64,000 nucleotides of DNA from Pseudaquidulcibacter sp041917055 (GCA_041917055.1 JAYRYJ010000004.1:1-64000), one strand, 5' to 3'. Numbered from the stretch's first letter, positions 17,222 through 26,531 are shown. A program made the numbers and translations. The notes: generated by a model not told the origin, from the sequence alone.

Positions 17222-19885
17222 ATGACTAAGTTTGTTTACTCTTTTGGTGCAGGCGACGCGGATGGCGACGCCTCGATGAAAAATTTGCTTGGCGGTAAAG
17301 GTGCGAACCTCGCTGAAATGAATAAAATTGGGCTTCCGGTTCCTCCGGGTTTTACCATAACCACCGAAGTCTGCACCGTTTTTTATGAACTTGGTCAAAA
17401 ATATCCCGACGAATTAGCAGGCCAGATAGATGCCGCAATTGCCAAAGTTGGCGAAATTGTCGGCAAGAATTTTGGCGATGCCGATAACCCGCTTTTGGTT
17501 TCAGTTCGTTCGGGCGCACGCGCCTCAATGCCGGGCATGATGGATACGGTTCTGAACCTTGGCCTTAATGATATTACTGTCGAAGGCTTGGCATTAAAAT
17601 CCGGAAATCGCCGTTTTGCATTCGATTCTTATCGCCGCTTCATTCAAATGTATTCAAATGTGGTTTTAGAACTCGAACACCATATGTTTGAAGATATTTT
17701 GGAATCTTTCAAAGAAGTGAATGATTACAAAGACGATACAGAATTAGAAGCCCAAGATTGGGAAGAAATCGTCAAAAAATACAAACGCGCTGTCGAAGAT
17801 GAAATGGGCGCGCCATTCCCACAAGATGTGAATGACCAATTATGGGGCGCGGTCGGTGCGGTTTTCAAATCCTGGATGAATCCCCGCGCGAATTTCTATC
17901 GTAAAATGCACGATATTCCCGAAAGCTGGGGCACTGCGGTCAATGTGCAGGCAATGGTGTTTGGCAATATGGGTGACACTTCTGCGACCGGCGTCGCCTT
18001 CACGCGCAACCCTTCGACCGGCGAAAAATTATTCTATGGCGAATATTTGATAAATGCACAGGGTGAAGATGTTGTTGCAGGCATAAGAACCCCAAAATCT
18101 ATCACAAAAACCCAAAGATTGGCAATGAATGAAGAGGGCCAATCTTTAGAAGAAGCATTGCCCGAAGTTTATGCGCAATTGAATGATGCACAACAAAAAC
18201 TTGAAACGCATTATCGTGATATGCAGGATCTTGAATTTACTGCTGAAAACGGTCGCTTATGGATGTTGCAAACCCGCAATGGCAAACGCACCGCCAAAGC
18301 CGCATTAAAAATCGCGGTTGATATGGTCGCTGAAGGCATGGTTTCCCAAGATGAAGCCGTAATGCGGATTGATCCAATGGCGCTTGACCAATTGCTTCAC
18401 CCAACTATTAAAGCCGATTTTAAACGTGATATTCTAACCAAAGGACTTCCGGCTTCACCAGGTGCAGCGGTCGGAGAAGTTGTTTTTGATGCCGATGAGG
18501 CAGAGGAAATGGCAAATGACGGGAAGGCCGTGATTTTGGTGCGCGAAGAAACTTCGCCCGAAGATATTCACGGTATGCATGCTGCAAAAGCGATTGTTAC
18601 CTCGCGCGGGGGCATGACATCGCACGCGGCTGTGGTCGCACGTGGCATGGGTCGCCCATGCGTATCGGGCGCCGGTGAAATCAGGATTGATTATGCCAAA
18701 AACCAATTCACTTGCCGTGGTCGCACAATTAGTAAAGGCGATGTGATTTCGATTGATGGTGCAGCAGGCGAAGTAATTCTCGGTGCCGTTGAATTGGAAC
18801 AACCGGAATTATCCGGTGATTTCGCAAAACTTATGGTCTGGGCCGATGGCGCGCGTCGTTTGAAAGTTCGCACCAATGCTGAAACGCCACATGACGCCAA
18901 AACCGCACGCGATTTCGGTGCAGAGGGTATTGGACTTTGCCGCACTGAACACATGTTCTTTGACGCCGAAAGAATTGCCGCTGTGCGCGAAATGATTCTG
19001 TCCGAAGATAAGGCTGGGCGCGAACACGCATTGGCGAAAATTCTACCGATGCAACGCAATGATTTCGTTGAAATTTTCAATATTATGGCGGGGCTGCCGG
19101 TAACTATTCGCTTACTCGACCCTCCATTGCATGAATTCTTGCCGCATTCCGCTGAAGATGTTGAGGCGGTGGCAGAGGCAACCGGTTTAGATGGTGCAAA
19201 ATTATTGCAACGTGCGAAAGATTTGCATGAATTTAACCCAATGCTGGGTCATCGTGGTTGCCGCCTTGGCATCACTTTCCCTGAGATTTATGAAATGCAG
19301 GCGCGCGCTATTTTTGAGGCCGCGATTGAAGTCGCGAAATCTTCGGGCAAAGCGCCAATTCCTGAAATCATGATTCCATTGGTTGCAACCCAAAAAGAAT
19401 TATCGATTCTAAAATCCAAAGTCGATGCAATTGGCGCCGAAACTATGGAAAAAGCGGGAATGCAAATCGAATATATGGTCGGCACAATGATTGAATTACC
19501 GCGTGCTGCTATGTGTGCTGATGAAATCGCCGAATATGCGCAATTCTTTAGCTTTGGTACTAATGATTTAACCCAAACTACTTTGGGCATATCACGTGAT
19601 GATGCGGCTCGATTTATGGGCGAATATTTATCACAGGGCATTTTTGAAAAAGACCCGTTTGTAACAATTGACCAAGACGGTGTCGGTGGCTTGGTGAAAA
19701 TTGCTGCTGAAAAAGGCCGTGCGAAACGCGAAAATATCAAACTTGGTATTTGCGGCGAACACGGCGGTGATCCGGCATCTATTGAATTTTGCAATCGCGT
19801 TGGATTGGATTATGTTTCATGCTCTCCTTATCGTGTGCCAATCGCGAGATTGGCGGCGGCACAGGCGGCATTGAAAGAGAAATAG
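17222..19885 (+). CDS. ppdK: Pyruvate, phosphate dikinase
   Basis: 887 residues, the normal PPDK length. The N-terminal nucleotide-binding domain begins with GGKGANLAEMNKIGLPVPPG. The phosphohistidine swivelling domain has GGMTSHAAVVARGMGRPCV, whose His carries the phosphate. The C-terminal PEP/pyruvate barrel includes LLDPPLHEFLPH, the GHRGCRLG loop and FSFGTNDLTQ. The enzyme interconverts pyruvate, ATP and phosphate with PEP, AMP and pyrophosphate. The glyQ-glyS-ppdK order is frequent in alphaproteobacteria. A strong GC hairpin follows the stop. Confidence 0.96.
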   Translation: MTKFVYSFGAGDADGDASMKNLLGGKGANLAEMNKIGLPVPPGFTITTEVCTVFYELGQKYPDELAGQIDAAIAKVGEIVGKNFGDADNPLLVSVRSGARASMPGMMDTVLNLGLNDITVEGLALKSGNRRFAFDSYRRFIQMYSNVVLELEHHMFEDILESFKEVNDYKDDTELEAQDWEEIVKKYKRAVEDEMGAPFPQDVNDQLWGAVGAVFKSWMNPRANFYRKMHDIPESWGTAVNVQAMVFGNMGDTSATGVAFTRNPSTGEKLFYGEYLINAQGEDVVAGIRTPKSITKTQRLAMNEEGQSLEEALPEVYAQLNDAQQKLETHYRDMQDLEFTAENGRLWMLQTRNGKRTAKAALKIAVDMVAEGMVSQDEAVMRIDPMALDQLLHPTIKADFKRDILTKGLPASPGAAVGEVVFDADEAEEMANDGKAVILVREETSPEDIHGMHAAKAIVTSRGGMTSHAAVVARGMGRPCVSGAGEIRIDYAKNQFTCRGRTISKGDVISIDGAAGEVILGAVELEQPELSGDFAKLMVWADGARRLKVRTNAETPHDAKTARDFGAEGIGLCRTEHMFFDAERIAAVREMILSEDKAGREHALAKILPMQRNDFVEIFNIMAGLPVTIRLLDPPLHEFLPHSAEDVEAVAEATGLDGAKLLQRAKDLHEFNPMLGHRGCRLGITFPEIYEMQARAIFEAAIEVAKSSGKAPIPEIMIPLVATQKELSILKSKVDAIGAETMEKAGMQIEYMVGTMIELPRAAMCADEIAEYAQFFSFGTNDLTQTTLGISRDDAARFMGEYLSQGIFEKDPFVTIDQDGVGGLVKIAAEKGRAKRENIKLGICGEHGGDPASIEFCNRVGLDYVSCSPYRVPIARLAAAQAALKEK

Positions 19886-19890
19886 AAATC

Positions 19891-19913
19891 TGGGGGCGCG
19901 CGAAGCGCCCCCA
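19891..19913 (+). terminator. Likely terminator hairpin after ppdK
   Basis: A 9-bp perfect stem (TGGGGGCGC with GCGCCCCCA) with a 5-base loop starts 6 bases after the ppdK stop. The downstream sequence is not a clean T run, so termination may be incomplete or factor-assisted. Confidence 0.55.
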
Positions 19914-19987
19914 AATACATTGGGTTTGTTGCCTTTGTCATAATAAAATGCCATAGATGCCGCCCTGTTTTGGGAAAGTGGGGCGTA

Positions 19988-21043
19988 ATGAATTCCGAAA
20001 GAGATTGTGGCAACACGGTTTTATCGGTTGATGCAATGGGTGGCGATCATGCGCCGATTGCGATTTTGGACGGTTGTGAATTATTCAAAAAAGCCAATCC
20101 AAAAACCGAATTAATTTTAAACGGTGATGAGGCTGTCCTTAAGCCATTAATTGCTGCGCGTCCGCATTTGGCGACTTCAAAGATTGTCCATTACCCCGAT
20201 GCTGTGACAATGGAAGATAAGCCTTCCCAAGCAATGCGCCGCAAAACCACGTCGATGTGGGGCACAATTGCAAGCCTTAAATCAGGCGATGCCAAGGCTG
20301 CGGTTTCTGCGGGCAATACCGGCGCATTGATGGCGGTTTCTAATCTGCAATTGCGCACTATTGAGGGCATTCATAGGCCTGCGATTTGTGGCTCTTGGCC
20401 TAATCCACGCGGTACATTCTCTGCGGTTTTAGATATTGGCGCGAATGTTGATACCGACCCTGAACAATTAATCGATTTCGCTATATTGGGTGAGGCGTTT
20501 GCAAAAGCGCTTTACGGAATTGAACGCCCAAGTATCGGCCTGCTGAATGTTGGTGCCGAGGAAGTTAAGGGGCACGAAGACATTAAAGAAGCGATGCGCC
20601 TATTGCGTGAACATGGTTCCAGCCTTGGTATGGAGGTGCATGGTTTTGTCGAAGGCACTGATATTTCAATGGGTACAACTGACGTTGTTGTAACTGATGG
20701 ATTCACCGGGAATATCGCTTTAAAATCTGCTGAAGGGGCCGCGAAATTATTTGCACAAGTTTTGCGTGAATCCCTCAACTCTTCATTATTCTCAAAAATC
20801 GGCGCATTGATTGCATCAGGTGGTTTCAAGAAATTAAAAGAGCGAGTAGATCCACGCGCATCAAATGGCGGCGTATTTTTGGGGTTAAATGGTATTGTGG
20901 TGAAATCGCACGGTGGAACCGATGCCAAAGGCTTTGCGGCTGCACTTGGTGTTGCGCAAAAATTGGCTCAATCTGATTACCATGCCACAATCGCGGCCAA
21001 TGTGGCGCGACTTAATGAATTAAGAAATAACAATAAACACTGA
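19988..21043 (+). CDS. plsX: Phosphate acyltransferase PlsX
   Basis: 351 residues from the ATG at 19988, preceded by GGGG four bases upstream. A TTG at 19970 is a weaker alternative. The family start LSVDAMGGDHAP is present, followed by AGNTGALMA, DIGANVD, LLNVGAEEVKGHE and VTDGFTGNIALK. PlsX makes acyl-phosphate from acyl-ACP for phospholipid synthesis. It begins the plsX-fabH-ihfA-merR order typical of alphaproteobacteria, with fabH four bases downstream. Confidence 0.95.
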   Translation: MNSERDCGNTVLSVDAMGGDHAPIAILDGCELFKKANPKTELILNGDEAVLKPLIAARPHLATSKIVHYPDAVTMEDKPSQAMRRKTTSMWGTIASLKSGDAKAAVSAGNTGALMAVSNLQLRTIEGIHRPAICGSWPNPRGTFSAVLDIGANVDTDPEQLIDFAILGEAFAKALYGIERPSIGLLNVGAEEVKGHEDIKEAMRLLREHGSSLGMEVHGFVEGTDISMGTTDVVVTDGFTGNIALKSAEGAAKLFAQVLRESLNSSLFSKIGALIASGGFKKLKERVDPRASNGGVFLGLNGIVVKSHGGTDAKGFAAALGVAQKLAQSDYHATIAANVARLNELRNNNKH

Positions 21044-21047
21044 CATC

Positions 21048-22004
21048 ATGCTATCTGAAATTCTCTCAATTCGCGCAATCGTGCCGCAAAATGCCGTTTC
21101 TAACGCTCAATTGGCACAAATTATCGATACTTCGGACGAATGGATTACCGAACGCACAGGCATCAAAAATCGTCATATTGCTGATTCACTTGAAACATCA
21201 TCAATAATGGGGGCAAAGGCGGCGCGTCTTGCTTTGGAAACCGCAAGTGTTTCGCCCGAAGAAATTGATTTGATAGTCTGCGCGACATCAACACCGGATA
21301 GAACATTTCCATCCACCGCCGCATTAATCCAAGAAATTTTGGGCATTCCAGTTTGCGTCGCATTTGACATTCAGGCGGTTTGCTCCGGCTTTGTTTATGG
21401 ATTGGGCGTTGTCGATGCAATGATACGCGCCAAAAGTGCAAAAACCGCGCTTTTGATTGGTGTTGATTGTTTTTCGCGGATTATGGATTGGTCGGACCGC
21501 ACAACTTGTGTTTTGTTTGGTGATGGCGCGGGCGCGGCAGTAATCCGCGCCAACGAAAGCAACGATAAAGGAATACTATCCACCATATTACGGGCCGATG
21601 GTCGTTATAATGGTATTTTGAACGTTTCGGGCGGTGCCTCAACCACGTCATCGGTGGGCAAACTGTATATGGAAGGCCAGGCGGTCTTTAAACAAGCGGT
21701 AAATAATATTTCAGAGGCCATGGTTTCATGTTGCGAAGATGCAAAGCGATCAATCGATGAAATAGATTGGTTCGTGCCACATCAGGCAAACAAACGTATT
21801 CTTGACGGCGTTGCAAAAAAACTTTCCATAGATGAAGAAAAAGTGATCATAACCGTGGATATGCATGGTAATACTTCGGCGGCGTCCGTGCCTTTGGCTT
21901 TTGAACATGCGTTCTCACAAGGCAAAATTAAAGCCGGTGATTTGGTATTGTTTGAGGCAATGGGCGGCGGTCTAACCTGGGGCGCTTCTTTGGTACAGTT
22001 TTGA
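21048..22004 (+). CDS. fabH: Beta-ketoacyl-ACP synthase III
   Basis: 318 residues with the KAS III triad: Cys112 (AVCSGF), His245 (VPHQAN) and Asn275 (HGNTSAAS). SDEWITERTGI near the N-terminus and FEAMGGGLTWG at the C-terminus are characteristic. It initiates type II fatty-acid synthesis by condensing acetyl-CoA with malonyl-ACP. The spacing to plsX implies one transcript. Confidence 0.96.
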   Translation: MLSEILSIRAIVPQNAVSNAQLAQIIDTSDEWITERTGIKNRHIADSLETSSIMGAKAARLALETASVSPEEIDLIVCATSTPDRTFPSTAALIQEILGIPVCVAFDIQAVCSGFVYGLGVVDAMIRAKSAKTALLIGVDCFSRIMDWSDRTTCVLFGDGAGAAVIRANESNDKGILSTILRADGRYNGILNVSGGASTTSSVGKLYMEGQAVFKQAVNNISEAMVSCCEDAKRSIDEIDWFVPHQANKRILDGVAKKLSIDEEKVIITVDMHGNTSAASVPLAFEHAFSQGKIKAGDLVLFEAMGGGLTWGASLVQF

Positions 22005-22110
22005 ATGAATCTCAATAAAAACACGATGTTAAGCCAATTAACTTAGATTACATATCAAAACGCATAAAAAACACATAAATTTTGGGATTATTTAAAATCA
22101 AGACTTTACG

Positions 22111-22124
22111 AGAAAACGTTTTCT
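22111..22124. promoter_or_regulatory. 14-bp palindrome upstream of ihfA
   Basis: AGAAAACGTTTTCT is a perfect palindrome 69 bases before the ihfA start. A second imperfect dyad built on TTGCGCATACGCGCAA lies at about 22149-22164. Either could be an operator for the ihfA promoter. No regulator can be named from sequence alone. Confidence 0.3.
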
Positions 22125-22192
22125 TGGTTAATAAGTCGTGAGTCTGCATTTGCGCATACGCGCAATGCGGAATTGTTGCAAAAGGGGGCAAT

Positions 22193-22483
22193 ATGGCAAG
22201 AACATTGACAAGAGCGGACCTCGTTGATGTCCTTAATCGTGAATTGGGGCTGTCGAAAACTGACGGCGCAGAAATGCTTGAAAAGATGCTGGAGCATCTG
22301 GTGAATGGCCTGGAACAAGGGAAACTTGTGAAATTGGCTCGTTTTGGAAATTTTTCTGTGCGTAAAAAAAGCCCGCGAACGGGACGAAATCCCAAAACTG
22401 GCGTTGAAGCAAAGATTTGTGCACGTAAAGTCGTAAGTTTCAAACCGTCTCAGATATTAAGAGAGAGAGTAGAGCGGGGTTGA
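22193..22483 (+). CDS. ihfA: Integration host factor alpha subunit
   Basis: 96 residues, typical IhfA length. It contains KLARFGNFSVRKKSPRTGRNPKTG, including the Arg-Asn-Pro of the DNA-bending beta arm, and ends in the FKPSQILRERV helix. It pairs with IhfB to bend DNA at promoters and recombination sites. In CtrA-type alphaproteobacteria IHF also assists late flagellar promoters. A strong ribosome site (AAAGGGGGC) precedes the ATG. The merR gene starts two bases after its stop. Confidence 0.95.
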   Translation: MARTLTRADLVDVLNRELGLSKTDGAEMLEKMLEHLVNGLEQGKLVKLARFGNFSVRKKSPRTGRNPKTGVEAKICARKVVSFKPSQILRERVERG

Positions 22484-22484
22484 T

Positions 22485-22931
22485 TTGTTAAATACTTTGG
22501 GGTCGGGAAAATCGCCTGATGCTTTCAGAACCATATCTGAGGCAAGCGATGAAATAGGTGTGCCGCCGCACGTTTTGCGTTTTTGGGAAGGAAAATTTTC
22601 AAACCTTCGCCCTTTGAAACGGGCAGGGGGGCGACGTTTTTATCGACCACAAGATATGGCAGTTTTGCGCGGTTTGAAGGCACTTTTGCAAGAAGACGGA
22701 TATACAATAAAAGGTGTTCAAAAACTTATCAAAGACAATGGCATTCAATCTGTAAGAGACCGTGCCAATGGTATTGCAACCGCTGCGTTTAACACTCAAG
22801 AATTTGACGAAATTGTTAAAGAAAGCGCATCTTTTGAAGATAATCCTGAAGTTTCTGAGGTTCTAAATAAAGCGGTAAAGCGGCTCGAGAAAGCTGTTAA
22901 ACACCTTGATGTAGTTTTGGAGAATAAATGA
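22485..22931 (+). CDS. MerR family transcriptional regulator
   Basis: 148 residues from a TTG start, the only start compatible with the conserved N-terminus KSPDAFRTISEASDEIGVPPHVLRFWE. That segment is a MerR winged helix-turn-helix, followed by GGRRFYRPQDMAVLRGLK. The C-terminal part is short and charged, without metal-binding cysteines, so the ligand is unknown. It is the conserved partner of ihfA in alphaproteobacteria. It overlaps the next gene by four bases (ATGA). Confidence 0.9.
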   Translation: MLNTLGSGKSPDAFRTISEASDEIGVPPHVLRFWEGKFSNLRPLKRAGGRRFYRPQDMAVLRGLKALLQEDGYTIKGVQKLIKDNGIQSVRDRANGIATAAFNTQEFDEIVKESASFEDNPEVSEVLNKAVKRLEKAVKHLDVVLENK

Positions 22932-23455
22932 CGATTTCGATTCGCGACGCAGTCATTTCGGACGTTCAACCAATCCACAATCTGATTGAAAAAACCTATC
23001 GCGGCGAAAGCGCAAAAGCAGGTTGGACTTTTGAATCTGATCTAATTGATGGTGCGCGTCTGCAAGACGGTGAAATATTGGAGTGTTTGCAAGACTCCAA
23101 TCAAAAATTCTTTGTAGCGATTGATGAAAACCAAACTATTTGTGGCGTAATTTGTGTTTTTCGCGACAAGGATTGGGTCGAATTCGGAAAATTTTCTGTC
23201 GATCCTGCAATGCAAGGACGCGGAATCGGTAAATTATTGATTCAAAAAGTTGGCGACTTCATAAAAAAAGAGTGGGGTGCAAATATTCTCAAACTCATGG
23301 TTCTAACTAAACGCAAAGAACTGGTGGAATTTTACGAACGCCTTGGGTTTGTGCCCACAGGAGAAATTAAACCATTTGTTGAAATTCACCCTTATGTAAT
23401 TCTGAAAAACCCTTCAGAAGAATTAGAGATAATGGTGATGGAGAAAGTCGTATAA
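22928..23455 (+). CDS. GNAT family N-acetyltransferase
   Basis: 175 residues with the acetyl-CoA site in the order FGKFSVDPAMQGRGIGKLL (motif A, QGRGIG) and a C-terminal FYERLGFVPTGE (motif B). The substrate is not evident. It overlaps merR by ATGA, so it is translated from the plsX-fabH-ihfA-merR transcript, and tRNA-Pro follows. The gene is an addition to the usual order. Confidence 0.88.
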   Translation: MTISIRDAVISDVQPIHNLIEKTYRGESAKAGWTFESDLIDGARLQDGEILECLQDSNQKFFVAIDENQTICGVICVFRDKDWVEFGKFSVDPAMQGRGIGKLLIQKVGDFIKKEWGANILKLMVLTKRKELVEFYERLGFVPTGEIKPFVEIHPYVILKNPSEELEIMVMEKVV

Positions 23456-23529
23456 TTATCTAAATTGGGCTGCTTCCTGCCAAGGGCACTTGCCTCACTT
23501 CTTACAAACCATTATTTCCCACAATTATT

Positions 23530-23606
23530 CGGAGTATAGCGCAGCCTGGTAGCGCACTTGTCTGGGGGACAAGGGGTCGTGGGTTCAAATCCCGCTACTC
23601 CGACCA
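23530..23606 (+). tRNA. tRNA-Pro (GGG)
   Basis: A 77-base cloverleaf with encoded CCA. The acceptor stem is CGGAGTA/TACTCCG with discriminator A. The C1-G72 pair and A73 are bacterial tRNA-Pro identity features. The anticodon stem CTTGT/ACAAG encloses loop CTGGGGG, giving anticodon GGG. The T arm contains GGTTCAAATCC. The position after ihfA-merR is typical of alphaproteobacteria. Confidence 0.96.
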
Positions 23607-23686
23607 TTTTCCAAGATTTCGATTAGACTGTTGAAACACAGAACCCACGATATTTGTTTGTCGCAAGCCACATAGCTTTTTGCGCT

Positions 23687-23704
23687 GGTTCAAATCCCGC
23701 TACT
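23687..23704 (+). repeat. 18-bp duplicate of the tRNA-Pro T-arm/acceptor end
   Basis: GGTTCAAATCCCGCTACT is an exact copy of tRNA-Pro positions 23582-23599, 105 bases downstream in the same orientation. It is followed by GGGCCCA instead of CCGACCA. The rest of a tRNA cannot be folded around it, so it is a fragment. Such tails are left by tRNA-targeting integrases or by partial tRNA duplication. No integrase gene is present nearby. Confidence 0.75.
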
Positions 23705-23714
23705 GGGCCCAGTT

Positions 23715-24836
23715 TCATTTTTGCGCTGACACTCTGGCGGAAAAATCGTTCTCCATGGCTTCATAGAACAGATTGTAGGATGGCACTTTGAATAAAGTGC
23801 CCAATTCCAATGTTTTAGGTTTAAGGGCGCGCGCGCGGTCTTCATCGACCAATAATAAGCCGCTTACGCATTTAGCGCCGGTCTCGTGCGGCAAATATGG
23901 CGGTTTTGTTTCTTCTTCAAGATCATTGGCGCTTACTGATCCCTTGTTCTCATTCTTATTTGCATCGACTTTAGCGCCGCCGTTCAAAGGATTGATACAA
24001 ATTGATTGGCGTTTGCTCAATGGCGAATAAAATGTGTCAATGGAATAAACAGGTGCGCGCTTTCTGAATAAATATTGATCTCTTTTGTCTTTTTCGTCCA
24101 AGGTTCGGAATGCAACGATGCAATTATTGGCTTGGGGACCATTGCAAAGCTTCAAATTCCCAAAATTCTGAGTTGTGAAATCAGAAACCGGAATCGCAAC
24201 ATCAATCAAATATGCCGCAATCAAACGCGATTCCAAGGGCGTATTGGCGATTTTGGCCTGCAATAAATGCACGCCATGCAGTGCGCCTTGGTTCATTCCG
24301 ACGATTGCGAATTTGCGATTTGGGCCAATTGCCTCAAGGAAACGGTCAAACGCGGTTTCAATGTCTGAATAAGCAAATTCCAAGGCATCCTTAGTATCTT
24401 CATTGAATGCCAATGTCGCCAAAAGAGCCGCTTGACGATAATAAGGCATAAAAATCTCGGAGCTTTTTGCAAATGGCGCAACATAATTGGGAATAAATTC
24501 TTGCGTAAGAATTTTTCGGGCATTGGCATTATCTATATCTGCATTCCAACCTTCTTTGCCGTCATAATAAGTTGTTGCATGAATATAAAAGACCGCGAGG
24601 CGATTATTATCAATATTCTGCGGTCGTTTTGCCCAGGCAGACGCGTCAGTATAATCGGGTGCCTTGCCCTGACTATCGACTTGAAACGGCACTTGTGGGT
24701 TTATTAATGCCTTAAAAATATTGTGACGAAATCCATAGGCAGCAATTACCAATACAAGCGAAAAGCCAATCGAAAACAATTGCCACAGAGCAATTGAATA
24801 TTTTCCAATTGATATTCTTTTTGAAAACAAACCCAT
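23715..24836 (-). CDS. DUF3089 alpha/beta-hydrolase-fold protein lacking the nucleophile serine
   Basis: 373 residues. One N-terminal membrane segment lies at about 14-34. DUF3089-type features follow: VFYIHATTYYDGKEGWNAD, YVAPFAKSSEIFMPYYRQA, and the nucleophile elbow, which here reads GMNQG (180-184). In the hydrolase family that elbow is GxSxG, so Asn182 replaces the serine. It is expected to be membrane-anchored and periplasmic. It may be a non-catalytic homologue. It is divergent from pccB, with a 162-base shared promoter region. Confidence 0.75.
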   Translation of the reverse strand: MGLFSKRISIGKYSIALWQLFSIGFSLVLVIAAYGFRHNIFKALINPQVPFQVDSQGKAPDYTDASAWAKRPQNIDNNRLAVFYIHATTYYDGKEGWNADIDNANARKILTQEFIPNYVAPFAKSSEIFMPYYRQAALLATLAFNEDTKDALEFAYSDIETAFDRFLEAIGPNRKFAIVGMNQGALHGVHLLQAKIANTPLESRLIAAYLIDVAIPVSDFTTQNFGNLKLCNGPQANNCIVAFRTLDEKDKRDQYLFRKRAPVYSIDTFYSPLSKRQSICINPLNGGAKVDANKNENKGSVSANDLEEETKPPYLPHETGAKCVSGLLLVDEDRARALKPKTLELGTLFKVPSYNLFYEAMENDFSARVSAQK

Positions 24837-24900
24837 GCCCCACTTTTAGTGATTGGTTGCCCATTTGCCAAGAGATTGAAAGAAATAAGCAACATAATTG

Positions 24901-24910
24901 ATTTGCAAAT
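24901..24910. promoter_or_regulatory. ATTTGCAAAT palindrome upstream of pccB
   Basis: A perfect 10-bp palindrome 89 bases before the pccB start, in the region shared with the divergent DUF3089 gene. It contains TTTGCAAA, the half-site I recall for the propionate-responsive PccR regulator of Rhodobacter, but a second exact half-site at the expected spacing is absent. Low confidence as an operator. Confidence 0.3.
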
Positions 24911-24998
24911 GCGAAAGTTTTGAATAAAGAGGGTGGTTTATCCCAAAGTATAACAGACAATTGGGCAATATGACGTTTATAGGCGTGTGGGGAAAACT

Positions 24999-26531
24999 AT
25001 GAAGCATATTATTGAAACACTTGAATCGAAACGCGCACAAGCCGAAATGGGCGGTGGTCAAAAACGTATTGACGCCCAACATGCCAAAGGCAAATTAACG
25101 GCGCGCGAACGCCTTGAAATCCTATTGGATGAGGGCTCTTTCGAAGAATATGACGTTTTTGTCGAACACCGCTGTAAAGAATTCGGAATGGAAAACAAAA
25201 AAATTCCGGGTGATGGCGTAGTTACAGGCCATGGCACGATTAATGGTCGCCTGGTTTATGTGTTTTCTAAGGATTTCACGGTTTTTGGTGGTTCTTTGTC
25301 GCGTTCACATGCCGAGAAAATCGTAAAAGTGCAGCAAATGGCGGTCAAAAACGGCGCGCCAATCATCGGCCTTTTTGATGCAGGCGGCGCACGCATTCAA
25401 GAAGGCGTGGAATCACTTGCGGGCTATGCCGATATTTTCCTTGAAAACGTTTTGGCATCGGGCGTTGTTCCGCAAATTTCGGTCATTATGGGGCCATGTG
25501 CGGGTGGCGACGTTTATTCGCCCGCGATTACCGACTTTATTTTCATGGTTAAAGACACTTCAAACATGTTTGTGACCGGCCCTGATGTTGTTAAAACCGT
25601 CACTAATGAAGTTGTAAGCGCCGAAGAATTGGGCGGCGCACGCGTTCATACTCAAAAATCCGGCGTTGCCGATGGCGCGTTTGAAAACGATTTTGAGGCC
25701 TTATTGCAAATGCGTCGTTTGATTGATTTCATTCCATCGAACAATGGCGAAAAAGCACCGGTGCGTGAGGGGCGGGTGGTTCGTAATGAGGCCGATATCT
25801 CCCTTGATAGTCTTGTTCCTGCCAATCCAAATCTGCCTTATGATATTAAGGAATTGGTTGAAAAAACCGTTGATGATGGCGATTTCATGGAAATTGGTGC
25901 CGATTTTGCCAAGAATATCATTTGTGGTTTCGGTCGCGTTGAAGGTGCAACCGTTGGTATTATTGCCAATCAACCCATGAGCCTTGCCGGAGTTTTAGAT
26001 TCGGACGCAAGCCGCAAAGCCGCGCGCTTTGTGCGTTTCTGTGACTGTTTCAATATTCCAATCATCACTTTTGTCGATGTTCCTGGCTTTATGCCGGGCA
26101 CTAAACAGGAATATGGCGGCCTTATTAAACACGGCGCGAAACTCCTGTTCGCATATGCCGAGGCCACAGTGCCGAAAGTAACCATCATTACACGCAAAGC
26201 CTATGGCGGTGCTTATGACGTTATGTCGTCAAAACATATTCGCGGTGATGTGAATTATGCTTGGCCATCTGCCGAAATTGCGGTTATGGGCGCAAAAGGT
26301 GCGGTGGAAATCATTTTCCGCGCCGATATGGACAATCCGGAAGCCATTAAACAAAGAACCGACGAATACCAAACCCGCTTCGCCAACCCATTCGTCGCCG
26401 CATCCTTGGGCTTCATAGATGACGTAATAATGCCCCGCGACACAAGATTCAAAATCGCCAATGCATTGCGAACTTTGAAGAAAAAGAAACTAAGCAACCC
26501 ATGGAAGAAACACGATAATATTCCTTTGTGA
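24999..26531 (+). CDS. pccB: Propionyl-CoA carboxylase carboxyltransferase (beta) subunit
   Basis: 510 residues from the ATG at 24999, preceded by GGGGAAA. A GTG at 24987 is the alternative. The sequence has the biotin-dependent carboxyltransferase halves: KGKLTARERLEILLDEGSF, FGGSLS, GLFDAGGARIQEGVESLAG, MGPCAGGDVYSPA in the N domain, then VDVPGFMPGTKQEYGG and KAYGGAYDVMSSKH in the C domain. It transfers carboxyl from carboxybiotin on PccA to propionyl-CoA. It is not in an operon with pccA; the two are about 12.5 kb apart. Confidence 0.95.
   Translation: MKHIIETLESKRAQAEMGGGQKRIDAQHAKGKLTARERLEILLDEGSFEEYDVFVEHRCKEFGMENKKIPGDGVVTGHGTINGRLVYVFSKDFTVFGGSLSRSHAEKIVKVQQMAVKNGAPIIGLFDAGGARIQEGVESLAGYADIFLENVLASGVVPQISVIMGPCAGGDVYSPAITDFIFMVKDTSNMFVTGPDVVKTVTNEVVSAEELGGARVHTQKSGVADGAFENDFEALLQMRRLIDFIPSNNGEKAPVREGRVVRNEADISLDSLVPANPNLPYDIKELVEKTVDDGDFMEIGADFAKNIICGFGRVEGATVGIIANQPMSLAGVLDSDASRKAARFVRFCDCFNIPIITFVDVPGFMPGTKQEYGGLIKHGAKLLFAYAEATVPKVTIITRKAYGGAYDVMSSKHIRGDVNYAWPSAEIAVMGAKGAVEIIFRADMDNPEAIKQRTDEYQTRFANPFVAASLGFIDDVIMPRDTRFKIANALRTLKKKKLSNPWKKHDNIPL

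Noticed and set aside
22029..22043. CtrA box upstream of ihfA
   Set aside because: The two TTAA half-sites are separated by 5 bases, not the required 7.
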